DNA of 13,399 nucleotides, from assembly GCA_903928615.1 (NCBI GenBank), contig CAIYRJ010000292.1, forward strand, positions 1 through 13,399. The letters are read 5' to 3'. Positions within the stretch are counted from its first letter, which is position 1. Each line of letters begins with the position of its first letter. Below the pieces are notes generated by a model, which was given only the letters and a program-made list of their open reading frames with translations, was not told where the DNA came from and searched no databases. Both the position numbers and the translations under genes were made by a program. The DNA comes from an uncultured Actinomycetes bacterium (lineage in GTDB: Bacteria; Actinomycetota; Thermoleophilia; Miltoncostaeales; Miltoncostaeaceae). Positions 5,886 to 13,399 of this stretch are shown piece after piece.

Positions 5886-8500
5886 GCCTTGGCCTTGAGC
5901 CAGGTGGGGCCCACCCCCACCTCCACCGCGAGTGGCGGGTCGAGGTCGTAGGCGCCCGCCATGGCGTCCACGGCGATCTTCCGCACCTGATCGACGGCAT
6001 CGGGCGGGCACTCGATGAGCAGCTCATCGTGGATCTGCAGCACGAGTCGGGCCCCGGTGCCCGACTCGGCGATGGCGCGGTGCGCGCGGATCATTGCGAT
6101 CTTGATGATGTCGGCTGCCGACCCCTGGATGACGGTGTTCACCGCGAGCCGCTCGCCCAACTGGCGCTGCTGCTGGGTGCGGGCGGTGAGCTCCGGGATG
6201 GCCCGCCGCCGACCGAGCAGCGTGGTCACGTAGCCCTCCTCCGTGGCCTGCGCGATCGTCGAGGCCACGAAGGCCTCCACCCGCGGGTAGCGCGCGAGGT
6301 AGGTCTCGATGTATTCGCGGGCGTCCGACCGGGGGATGCCCAGCTGCTCGGCCAGGCCGAAGTCGGAGATGCCATAGATGATCCCGAAGTTCACGGCCTT
6401 CGCGCGGTCGCGCACCTCGCGGTCCATCCCCTCCACCGGCACGCCGAATACCTCGGATGCCGTTGCGGCATGCACGTCGCGCCCCTCGGCGAAGGCGTCG
6501 CGCAGGGCGGGCTCCCCGGAGCAATGCGCGAGGATGCGCAGCTCCACCTGCGAGTAGTCGCAGCTCATCAGCGTGTAGCCCTCCCCCGCCACGAACGCGT
6601 CGCGGATCTCGCGTCCGGCCTCGGTGCGCACGGGGATGTTCTGCAGGTTCGGGTTGGTCGACGACAGCCGTCCCGTCTCCGCCACGGTCTGGTTGAAGGT
6701 GGTGTGGATGCGGCCATCCGCGGGGTCCACGAGGCCGGGAAGCGGCGCCAGGTACGTGCCCTCGAGCTTCACCAGTTCGCGGTAGCGCACGACCAGCGGC
6801 ACGATCGGGTGCTTGTCCTCGAGCGACCTGAGCACGCGCCGGTCCGTGGAGTAGCCGGTCTTCCCCTTGCGTCCCGCCGGAAGGCCGAGCCGCTCGAACA
6901 GCACCTCGGCGAGCTGCTTGGGCGAGTCGATGGTGAACGGGCCCCCCGCGAGGTCATGGATTCGCTCGGTGAGGTCGGCGATCTCGGCCTGCATCTGCTG
7001 CTGGATCTCCTCGAGGCGCGCGACGTCGATCCCCACGCCGAGATTCTCCATGGCCACCAGCACCCCGATGAGCGGCATCTCGATGTCGTGGAAGAGCGGG
7101 CCGAGCCCCTCCCCCGCCATGCGCGACTCCTGGATGGGCCGCAGGGCCTGCACGGCCGCCGCCTCGGAGGCGGCGGCACAGGCATCTTCCCCGGCCCCCT
7201 CGGCGCGCACGGCCACGCCCTCCTCCTCGGCGATCTCCCCGAGGATGTACTCCCGGCGGCGCGGCTCGAGCAGGTAGGCGGCGATCATGGTGTCGTGCTC
7301 GGGAAGCGGGCCGTCCAGGCGCCCACGCCGCAGGATCGCCTTGGCGTCATGGGCCGACCATGGAGCTGCGGACACCACCGGGGCGATCGCCGGGTCAGCC
7401 CCCTCCGCCAGTGGGATCGCCCGCGCGGGGCCATCACCCGCCACCACGGCGAGGGCGTCGCCGAAGAGGGCCACGGACGCCGCCCCTCCCCCGGCCAGGG
7501 ACATCGCCAGCGATTCCGGGGCGTCCTCCTCCACCGAGATCGATGGTGCAGACCCGCCGCCGCCGGCGTCCCCGTCAGCGGAGTCGCCACCCGGCGCCTC
7601 GCCCGCGAGCTCGGCCACCCGGCGCGCAAGGGTGCGGAACTCGAATTCCTGGAAGGCCTCGCGCAGCGCCGCCAGCCGCTCGGCGTCGCGTGTGATGAGG
7701 GGCGCATCCCCGGGCTCGAGGTCGAGAGGAACGTTGACGTCGATCACCGAGAGGTCGCGGCACAGCCGCGCCATGTCGGCGTGCTCGGTGAGGTTCTCGC
7801 GGCGCTTGGGGGTCTGCTCGTCAGCGTGGGCGAGGATCTCCTCGAGCGACCCGTACTTGGCCATCAGCTGCGCGGCGGTCTTCTCGCCGATGCCGGGCAC
7901 GCCGGGAAGGTTGTCGCTCGAGTCGCCGATCATCCCCCGGAGGTCGGGCATCTTGGGCGGCGGCACCCCGTAGCGCTCCTCCACCTTTGCCTCGTCGTAG
8001 CGCGTGGTGTCGGTGACCCCCCGCCCGGTGGCCAGCACGCTCACGTTGGCGTCGACCAGTTGCAGGGCGTCGCGGTCGCCGGTGAGGATCGTCACGCGCT
8101 GGCCGGCATCCGATGCCCGTCGTGCGAGCGTGCCGATCACGTCATCGGCCTCGAAGCCCTCCTTCTCCACGTTGACCGCCCCAAAGGCCTCCATCAGCGG
8201 GCGGAAGAAGGGCGACTGCGCCTTGAAGCCCTCCGGCGTGGCCGAACGCCCCGCCTTGTACTCGGGGTAGAGCTCGTCGCGGAACGTCTTGCCCGGCGGG
8301 TCCCACGCCACGATCACCCGGGAGGGCTTCTCCTCCTCGATGACCTTGATCGTCATCGCCGCGAGGCCGTAGAGGGCGTTGGTGGGCATGCCGTCCGCGC
8401 GGGTGATGCTCTCGGGCAGCGCGAAGAAGGCCCGGTACGCCAGGCTGTAGCCGTCGATGAGCAGGATCTCCCCGGCGGGATTGATGGCGTCCGTGCTCAC
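5882..8500 (-). CDS. polA: DNA polymerase I
   Basis: This 872-aa PolA fills gaps after excision repair and removes RNA primers. The N-terminal FEN/5'-nuclease domain (1-295) has its acidic metal ligands: D16 in LIDGYSLAYRAF, D67, E117, D119 and D120 in EGFEADDVIG, D142 and D144 in TGDRDA, D193 and D196 in IGDSSDN. A Gly/Ala/Asp-rich linker (298-320) leads to a 3'-5' exonuclease-like domain (about 320-430) that lacks the ExoI DxE pair and the ExoIII Asp, keeping only D403 of ExoII (HDTMIAAYLL). Proofreading is therefore probably absent, as in Taq and many actinobacterial PolA. The polymerase domain is intact: motif A D648 in CDYSQVELRILAH, motif B RAKAVNFGIIYG (699-710, K701, F705), motif C IHDELLIE (823-830). 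The GTG start at 8500 has no Shine-Dalgarno but has TAGACT 7 nt upstream, suggesting a leaderless mRNA. It heads the five-gene minus block. Confidence 0.97.
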   Translation of the reverse strand: MSTDAINPAGEILLIDGYSLAYRAFFALPESITRADGMPTNALYGLAAMTIKVIEEEKPSRVIVAWDPPGKTFRDELYPEYKAGRSATPEGFKAQSPFFRPLMEAFGAVNVEKEGFEADDVIGTLARRASDAGQRVTILTGDRDALQLVDANVSVLATGRGVTDTTRYDEAKVEERYGVPPPKMPDLRGMIGDSSDNLPGVPGIGEKTAAQLMAKYGSLEEILAHADEQTPKRRENLTEHADMARLCRDLSVIDVNVPLDLEPGDAPLITRDAERLAALREAFQEFEFRTLARRVAELAGEAPGGDSADGDAGGGGSAPSISVEEDAPESLAMSLAGGGAASVALFGDALAVVAGDGPARAIPLAEGADPAIAPVVSAAPWSAHDAKAILRRGRLDGPLPEHDTMIAAYLLEPRRREYILGEIAEEEGVAVRAEGAGEDACAAASEAAAVQALRPIQESRMAGEGLGPLFHDIEMPLIGVLVAMENLGVGIDVARLEEIQQQMQAEIADLTERIHDLAGGPFTIDSPKQLAEVLFERLGLPAGRKGKTGYSTDRRVLRSLEDKHPIVPLVVRYRELVKLEGTYLAPLPGLVDPADGRIHTTFNQTVAETGRLSSTNPNLQNIPVRTEAGREIRDAFVAGEGYTLMSCDYSQVELRILAHCSGEPALRDAFAEGRDVHAATASEVFGVPVEGMDREVRDRAKAVNFGIIYGISDFGLAEQLGIPRSDAREYIETYLARYPRVEAFVASTIAQATEEGYVTTLLGRRRAIPELTARTQQQRQLGERLAVNTVIQGSAADIIKIAMIRAHRAIAESGTGARLVLQIHDELLIECPPDAVDQVRKIAVDAMAGAYDLDPPLAVEVGVGPTWLKAKA

Positions 8501-8507
8501 GAAGGCG

Positions 8508-8513
8508 AGTCTA
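8508..8513 (-). promoter_or_regulatory. Possible leaderless -10 box of polA
   Basis: On the minus strand TAGACT fits TANNNT and ends 7 nt before the GTG at 8500, placing +1 at or next to the first codon. No Shine-Dalgarno is present. No convincing -35 is seen. Confidence 0.4.
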
Positions 8514-8558
8514 TCCGGCAGGGGTCACGTACCCGTGCGGGAATCCCTATGTGCCGGG

Positions 8559-8564
8559 TATTGT
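8559..8564 (+). promoter_or_regulatory. Possible -10 box of the malic enzyme gene
   Basis: TATTGT fits TANNNT. Initiation near 8571-8572 would give a leader of about 20 nt that contains GGAGG and ends at the TTG at 8592. The box lies in the short region divergent from polA. No clear -35 is seen. Confidence 0.35.
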
Positions 8565-8581
8565 CCCGCCCTCGTCGACAT

Positions 8582-8586
8582 GGAGG
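8582..8586 (+). promoter_or_regulatory. Shine-Dalgarno favouring a TTG start
   Basis: GGAGG lies 5 nt before the in-frame TTG at 8592 and overlaps the alternative ATG at 8580 (ATGGAGG). The ATG itself has no Shine-Dalgarno. Confidence 0.5.
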
Positions 8587-8591
8587 ACCCG

Positions 8592-10013
<1,422 letters not shown>

Positions 10014-10018
10014 CCGCC

Positions 10019-10103
10019 GGGGACGTGGCGGAACGGTAGACGCGGCGGACTCAAACTCCGCTCCGGGTAACCCCGGGTGTGGGTTCGACTCCCACCGTCC
10101 CCA
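10019..10103 (+). tRNA. tRNA-Leu (anticodon CAA)
   Basis: This is a class II tRNA of 85 nt. Acceptor strands are GGGGACG (10019-10025) and CGTCCCC (10096-10102) with discriminator A at 10103. The anticodon stem GCGGA/TCCGC encloses loop CTCAAAC, giving anticodon CAA, which reads the Leu codon UUG. The long variable arm is CCGGG-TAAC-CCCGG, typical of Leu. The T arm is GTGGG-TTCGACT-CCCAC. The 3' CCA is not encoded, since TAT follows. It begins 5 nt after the malic enzyme stop, and no promoter-like box is visible just upstream, so processing from the malic enzyme transcript is likely. Confidence 0.95.
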
Positions 10104-10139
10104 TATGCACCGCCACCGGGCGGCCATGCTGCGCGTGGG

Positions 10140-10145
10140 TAGGCT
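10140..10145 (+). promoter_or_regulatory. Possible leaderless -10 box of the quinone oxidoreductase gene
   Basis: TAGGCT fits TANNNT and ends 6 nt before the ATG at 10152, so +1 would fall on the A of the start codon. There is no Shine-Dalgarno. The 10104-10139 stretch holds only a small GC hairpin (10110-10123). Confidence 0.45.
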
Positions 10146-10151
10146 GGCTGC

Positions 10152-11135
10152 ATGAGGGCCGTGATCGTCACCGAGCCGGGCGGGCCCGAGGTGCTCCGCC
10201 TGGCGGAGGCACCGGATCCCGTGCCCGGCCCCGGAGAGGTGCTCATCGCCGTGCGCGCCACGGCGGTGAACCGCGCGGACCTCATGCAGCGACGCGGCCT
10301 CTATCCCCCGCCCCCCGGCGCCAGTGAGGTGCTGGGCCTCGAGGCCGTTGGCGACGTGGTCGAGGTGCCCACGACGACCGACACCCCCCTCGGCGTGGGG
10401 GACCGGGTGATGTGCCTCGTGGGCGGTGGTGGCTACGCGGAACTGGCGGCCGTGCCGGCATCGAACTGCATCCTGATTCCCAACGGCATGCCATGGGCGG
10501 ACGCGGCGGCGATTCCCGAGGTCTTCATCACGGCGTATCAGGGCCTCGTGCGGCTCGGCGGCCTGCAGGCGGGGGACGTGGCGCTCGTGCACTCCATCGC
10601 CAGCGGCGTGGGCACGGCTGCGGCCCAGATCTGCCGGGCACTCGATGCCCACTGCATCGGCACGTCGCGCGATCCTCTGCGGGCCCAGGCCGCGGCGCGG
10701 TGGGGCGCAGAGGCTCTGGCCGTCGGCGACGACGGCTTCGCGCCGCAGGTGCTGCAGATGACCGAGGGCCATGGCGCCGATGTGGTGCTCGACCTCGTGG
10801 GCGCCAAGTACCTGCATGACAACGTGGCGTGCCTCGCCCGAGGGGGCCGAATCGTGCTCACCGGCCTGGTGGGTGGCCGGAAGGCCGAACTCGACATGGG
10901 GGCCCTGCTCGCCCGCCAGGGGACCATCGTCGGCTCCACCCTGCGCGGGCGCACCGCCGACGAGAAGGGCGTGATCATGTCGGAGTTCGCCGACTGGGCC
11001 ATGCCCCTCTTCGCGGATGGCGCCCTGGAGCCCGTGATCGACCGGGTGCTGCCCATCGAGGAGGTCGCCGAGGCTCACCGCCATGTGGAGGCCGATTCCG
11101 CGGTGGGCAAGGTGGTTCTGCTGGTCGCCCCCTAG
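10152..11135 (+). CDS. Quinone oxidoreductase-like MDR protein (PIG3/QOR type)
   Basis: This 327-aa protein is a zinc-free medium-chain dehydrogenase/reductase of the quinone oxidoreductase family, most like the PIG3 branch, which reduces quinones with NADPH in the cytosol. The GroES-like half runs from 1 to about 115, with AVNRADLMQRRGLYPPPPG (38-56), diagnostic of the PIG3/QOR group, and EVLGLEAVGDVV, where the family has PGLE-AG-V. The Rossmann half begins near 125, with the nucleotide loop SIASGVGTAAAQ (148-159); the common HGGASGVG is here HSIASGVG. The Cys residues needed for zinc are absent. RTADEKGVIMSEFADWAMPLF near the C-terminus also fits PIG3-type proteins. Substrate cannot be inferred. 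The ATG at 10152 lacks a Shine-Dalgarno, fitting leaderless translation. Its TAG stop interlocks with that of the regulator gene. Confidence 0.9.
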   Translation: MRAVIVTEPGGPEVLRLAEAPDPVPGPGEVLIAVRATAVNRADLMQRRGLYPPPPGASEVLGLEAVGDVVEVPTTTDTPLGVGDRVMCLVGGGGYAELAAVPASNCILIPNGMPWADAAAIPEVFITAYQGLVRLGGLQAGDVALVHSIASGVGTAAAQICRALDAHCIGTSRDPLRAQAAARWGAEALAVGDDGFAPQVLQMTEGHGADVVLDLVGAKYLHDNVACLARGGRIVLTGLVGGRKAELDMGALLARQGTIVGSTLRGRTADEKGVIMSEFADWAMPLFADGALEPVIDRVLPIEEVAEAHRHVEADSAVGKVVLLVAP

Positions 11136-11836
11136 TCGTCGACCGCGAGGCGGAACCCCACCCCGCGCGCCGTGACCACCGATGCGTCCGCCCCCGCGGC
11201 CACGAGCTTCCGGCGCAGGTTGCTCACGTGCACGTCGAGCACGTGATCGTCCGGAAACCACCCCGGCCCCCAGATGCGCTCCACGAGGCGGGCGCGGGCC
11301 ACGACCGCCGGCGCGGCCTCCGCCAGAACGGCCAGCACGTCGAACTCGATGCGGGTGAGGTCGAGGTCGGCGCCGCCGGCACGCGCACCCCGCGTGAGCA
11401 GGTCGACGGTGACGCCACCCACCGCGAAGGGCCCGCCGACGATCGCGGCCACGCGGGGTCGCCGCATCATGGCGCGTGCGCGGGCGGCCATCTCGCGGCC
11501 CGAGGTGCCCGCCCCCACGACGTCGTCCGCCCCCATCGACAGGGCCAGGATGGTGCTCACCTCGTCGGGCACCCCGATCGCCACGATCACGTAGGCATCC
11601 GAGAACTCGCGCAGGGCGCGCAGTGCATCGATCGCCCCGCCATCGGGGATGCCGAACCCGATGACCACGATGTCGGGTGGCACCGCGCGGGCCGACGCCA
11701 GCATCGCCGCCGCGCCGCTCACCTGCTCCACGTCGAACCCGTCGGCGGCGAGCCCACCCGCGGTATCCCCCAGCGCCTCCGGACCGCCGTCCGCCACCAG
11801 AGCGCGCGGCATGAGCCCCGATGCAGCGGCATCCAT
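11132..11836 (-). CDS. OmpR-type regulator with degenerate receiver domain
   Basis: This 234-aa protein has the OmpR/PhoB layout: a receiver-like domain (about 9-125) and a winged-helix DNA-binding domain (about 135-234). The C-terminal domain is intact: LDLTRIEFDVLAVLAEA (158-174), VVARARLVERIWGP, DHVLDVHVSNLRRKL (197-211) and TARGVGFRL (222-230). The receiver is not intact. PDIVVIG puts Gly60 where the phosphoacceptor Asp should be. The conserved Lys is Ala109 (GADDVVGAG for GADDYxxKP), the Thr/Ser is Ile87, and one of the two N-terminal acidic residues is Gly (VADGG for VVDDE). Phosphorylation is therefore unlikely and it may act constitutively or by ligand or protein contact. No histidine kinase gene adjoins it. 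The ATG at 11836 has TACGAT 6 nt upstream and no Shine-Dalgarno. ATG at 11812 is an alternative. It is divergent from the 60-aa peptide gene. Confidence 0.85.
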   Translation of the reverse strand: MDAAASGLMPRALVADGGPEALGDTAGGLAADGFDVEQVSGAAAMLASARAVPPDIVVIGFGIPDGGAIDALRALREFSDAYVIVAIGVPDEVSTILALSMGADDVVGAGTSGREMAARARAMMRRPRVAAIVGGPFAVGGVTVDLLTRGARAGGADLDLTRIEFDVLAVLAEAAPAVVARARLVERIWGPGWFPDDHVLDVHVSNLRRKLVAAGADASVVTARGVGFRLAVDD

Positions 11837-11842
11837 GACGTC

Positions 11843-11848
11843 ATCGTA
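11843..11848 (-). promoter_or_regulatory. Possible leaderless -10 box of the OmpR-type regulator
   Basis: On the minus strand TACGAT fits TANNNT and ends 6 nt before the ATG at 11836. No Shine-Dalgarno precedes the ATG. Confidence 0.45.
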
Positions 11849-11894
11849 GCCCCGGCGATGCACCGGGCCACCCTGCCCGCGTGGGCAGGACCCC

Positions 11895-11908
11895 TGACAG
11901 CCGTGTCA
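11895..11908. promoter_or_regulatory. Dyad TGACA-N4-TGTCA, possible operator
   Basis: A perfect inverted repeat (arms 5 bp, spacer GCCG) sits in the 127-bp gap between the OmpR-type regulator and the 60-aa peptide gene. It lies about 47 bp upstream of the regulator's apparent -10 and about 20 bp upstream of TAGGTT (11929-11934), the apparent -10 of the peptide gene. It could be an operator for the neighbouring regulator. Arms this short can also arise by chance. Confidence 0.3.
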
Positions 11909-11928
11909 CCGCAGCGGGCATCGCGTGT

Positions 11929-11934
11929 TAGGTT
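11929..11934 (+). promoter_or_regulatory. Possible -10 box for the 60-aa peptide gene
   Basis: TAGGTT fits TANNNT. Initiation near 11941 would leave a leader of about 23 nt that includes the GAGGAGA Shine-Dalgarno at 11954-11960. Confidence 0.35.
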
Positions 11935-11963
11935 GCAAGCCGGGTCGCAATCCGAGGAGAGAC

Positions 11964-12146
11964 ATGAAGACCTTCATCAAGCTGCTTGCCCTGGTTGGCA
12001 TCGGGGCGCTCGTCTACTGGTTCGTGCGTGAGCGCCTCGGCGGCGAGCCCGACGAGTTCACCTTCACCGAGGTGACGGCCGACGGCGCCGACGCCATCGG
12101 CGAGGCCGTGAGCGACGCGGCCGACGCCGCCGCCGACGCCGCCTAG
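11964..12146 (+). CDS. Small single-pass membrane protein, 60 aa
   Basis: I do not recognise a named family. Residues 1-19 are MKTFIKLLALVGIGALVYW, a short basic start and one hydrophobic span, followed by FVRERLGG. After a polar stretch (EPDEFTFTEVTADG), the C-terminus is an Ala/Asp-rich acidic helix-like tail ending AADAAADAA. The likely topology is one span with a small acidic domain; the basic residues on both sides leave orientation open. The ATG at 11964 is favoured over an upstream ATG at 11925 because GAGGAGA lies 3-4 nt before it and the upstream codons overlap the apparent promoter. It ends 21 bp before the next gene and is probably in an operon with it. Its TAG is the only one here outside an interlocked pair. 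Confidence 0.65.
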   Translation: MKTFIKLLALVGIGALVYWFVRERLGGEPDEFTFTEVTADGADAIGEAVSDAADAAADAA

Positions 12147-12167
12147 GAGCGATTCCGGGGCCGTCGG

Positions 12168-12641
12168 GTGGGCATCCGTGTCGCCGACGGCCCTGATCCC
12201 GCCGCGGGCCTCGATCCCGAACTCGTCAACGCGGCGAGGGGGATCGGGTTCGCGGTCGGGGCGAGGTTGCGCGAGCTCGCGCCGGCGCTGCGCCCCGCAT
12301 CCGAGTCGGGTGCCGAACCCGACCTCGTGATCGAGGAGGTCTCGCTCGATCCCGACGACCCCCTCGACCCCCTCACCCTCATCGCGTGCCTCCAGGCGCA
12401 CGATTCGTACGCCGTGGCGCGTGGACGCCCCGGAGCGGCGAGCCCCGGCGCCCTGGCCCTCGCCCGGGTGCTCGCGTGGGCGGCACGGGCCGAGATGCTC
12501 GGACGGGCCCCGCGCATCGCGTGGATCGGCCCGCCCGCCCGGCGTCCCGAAGCCCTGGCGGGGCACGCCGTCACGGCCAGGGTGTCCCTGAGGGATGGCG
12601 ACGACCTCGTGAGGGCCGTGGCCATCGCGGTGATCTCCTAG
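12168..12641 (+). CDS. Hypothetical protein, 157 aa, unrecognised
   Basis: No family is recognised. The product is Ala-, Arg-, Pro- and Asp-rich, with an early helix GIGFAVGARLRELAPAL (25-41), an acidic stretch VIEEVSLDPDDPLDPLTL (54-71), CLQAHDSYAVARGRP, an Ala-rich helix around ALALARVLAWAARAEMLG and a C-terminal strand-like VRAVAIAVIS. No signal peptide or clear metal site is seen. The GTG at 12168 is the frame's first start. The nearest AGGAG (12145-12149) is too far away, so the start is uncertain and may depend on coupling to the 60-aa gene 21 bp upstream. Codon third positions are strongly GC, supporting a real gene. Its TAG interlocks with that of dnaG. Confidence 0.6.
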   Translation: MGIRVADGPDPAAGLDPELVNAARGIGFAVGARLRELAPALRPASESGAEPDLVIEEVSLDPDDPLDPLTLIACLQAHDSYAVARGRPGAASPGALALARVLAWAARAEMLGRAPRIAWIGPPARRPEALAGHAVTARVSLRDGDDLVRAVAIAVIS

Positions 12642-13399
12642 CCGGAGCTCCTGAGGGCCGTCTCGACCCTCTTCACCATCGCCTGCAGCCGCAGGAACTC
12701 CGCCTCGTCGCCCGACGAGCGCGCGGCCAGCATCCCCCGCTCGAGCGCGCGCTTCTCCACGCGCAGGTACGCGTCCTTGAGCTCCTCCTCAGTGCCACCA
12801 TCCGCCGCCTCCGCGCGCAGCGCGGCCTCGAGCGGAGCCATCTCCGGGGGCCAGCCCTCGGCCCCCTCGAGGATCAGCCGTCGTGCCTCGCGATGCTCGG
12901 CCGACCCCAGGTGGTCGTCCTTCATCCCTTCGAGGATCGGCCTCCCTGCCGTGGGCATGGCGATCGCCAGGGCGAGCAGGCGACGCTCCCGGGCCTCGTC
13001 GAGCGACGGGGGCTCGGGGCCCTGCTCGGCTGCCTGCTCGCGCTCCCTCCTGGGGCGCCCCGTGGCGCCGGACCCCTGCGCGCGGCGGATGAAGCGATCG
13101 AACAGCACCGGCGACACCCCCAGCGCGGTGACCCGCCGGATGGCCTCGTCCTTGTCGGCCGACTCGGGAAACTGCTCGAGGAGCTCCCCGAGGTCGGACA
13201 GGGCGCGATCCTGGTCGGCGGGGCTGTCGCCCACGCGCGCCACCCGGCGGTCGACGAGCCATGGGAGGAGCGGGTCGGCGTCGGCCACGGCGGCGGCGAG
13301 GATCTCCCGACCGGCGCGCTCGGCGGCGAGATCTCCCGGGTCGCTGCCGGGCGGCAGCCCCACCACGGCCAGGCGCACAGGCACCTCGCGGGCCGCCTC
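12638..13399 (-). CDS. dnaG: DNA primase DnaG, C-terminal part
   Basis: This is the C-terminal part (253 residues in the window) of the replicative primase that lays RNA primers at the fork. The gene starts beyond 13399, so the zinc finger and most of the TOPRIM core are missing from view. From the right edge, VPVRLAVVGLPPGSDPGDL matches the end of the TOPRIM domain (VRVVxLPxGxDPDE). WLVDRRVARVGDSPADQDRAL and LLEQFPESADKDEAIRRVT match the rest of the core. A charged linker (RPRREREQAAEQGPEPP) leads to the helicase-interaction domain, RRLLALAIAMPTAGRPILEGMKDDHL, the helical region that contacts DnaB. The last residues, VKRVETALRSSG, are normal for the family. The TAG stop interlocks with that of the 157-aa gene. 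Actinobacteria often place a sigma factor gene downstream of dnaG, but here a convergent gene stands there instead. Confidence 0.88.
   Translation of the reverse strand, partial: EAAREVPVRLAVVGLPPGSDPGDLAAERAGREILAAAVADADPLLPWLVDRRVARVGDSPADQDRALSDLGELLEQFPESADKDEAIRRVTALGVSPVLFDRFIRRAQGSGATGRPRREREQAAEQGPEPPSLDEARERRLLALAIAMPTAGRPILEGMKDDHLGSAEHREARRLILEGAEGWPPEMAPLEAALRAEAADGGTEEELKDAYLRVEKRALERGMLAARSSGDEAEFLRLQAMVKRVETALRSSG

Noticed and set aside
10110-10123. GC hairpin CCGCC-ACCG-GGCGG after tRNA-Leu, as a terminator
   Set aside because: A 5-bp stem with no U-run is weak evidence. In DNA of this G+C such stems are frequent. It could still aid termination, but I do not call it.
10829-12031. 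A plus-strand frame of 400 codons over the regulator and the divergent gap
   Set aside because: It crosses the real stop of the quinone oxidoreductase gene in another frame and lies antisense to the winged-helix regulator. It has no motif and is compositionally like other shadows.

Overview
The window looks like chromosomal core DNA from a high-GC Gram-positive bacterium (about 70% G+C by eye). Gene content (PolA without proofreading residues, four-domain ribosomal protein S1 with an acidic tail, NAD-type malic enzyme with an N-terminal ACT domain, DnaG) and the apparent use of leaderless starts fit an actinobacterium. A Thermoleophilia-like or uncultured lineage is my inference, not something the sequence proves. 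Packing is dense: 16 protein genes and one tRNA fill nearly all of 13.4 kb. No insertion sequence, phage gene, CRISPR array or other mobile element is visible.

Layout. (1) 1-952, plus: the 3' part of a MurD-like ligase, meeting tail-to-tail a cysteine-dioxygenase-type cupin (949-1509, minus). (2) 1622-2071, plus: an unrecognised 149-aa protein, then an RraA-like protein (2090-2707, minus) divergent from a YciI-like protein (2763-3044, plus). (3) 3041-8500, minus: a tight five-gene block read as polA, a degenerate J-domain mini-protein, rpsA, coaE and a membrane-anchored lytic transglycosylase. It shows GTGA and TGATG start/stop overlaps, and an apparent internal promoter sits before rpsA. (4) 8592-10103, plus: malic enzyme followed after 5 nt by tRNA-Leu(CAA). 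(5) 10152-11135, plus: a quinone-oxidoreductase-like protein, tail-to-tail with an OmpR-type regulator whose receiver lacks the phosphoacceptor Asp (11132-11836, minus). (6) 11964-12641, plus: a 60-aa single-pass membrane peptide and an unrecognised 157-aa protein, tail-to-tail with the 3' part of dnaG (12638-13399, minus).

How they fit together. The polA-to-transglycosylase block groups DNA repair synthesis, translation, coenzyme A synthesis and wall remodelling. It is a housekeeping cluster rather than one pathway. The rest are independent units in alternating orientation.

Most notable: four of the five convergent gene pairs end in the same 4-base CTAG palindrome, in which the two TAG stops interlock. 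coaE has no ATG, GTG or TTG between the rpsA stop and its P-loop. Four genes without a Shine-Dalgarno have a TANNNT box 6-8 nt before the start, whereas five others have a good Shine-Dalgarno. The OmpR-type regulator has a pseudo-receiver. I found no convincing new multi-gene defence or mobile system here.
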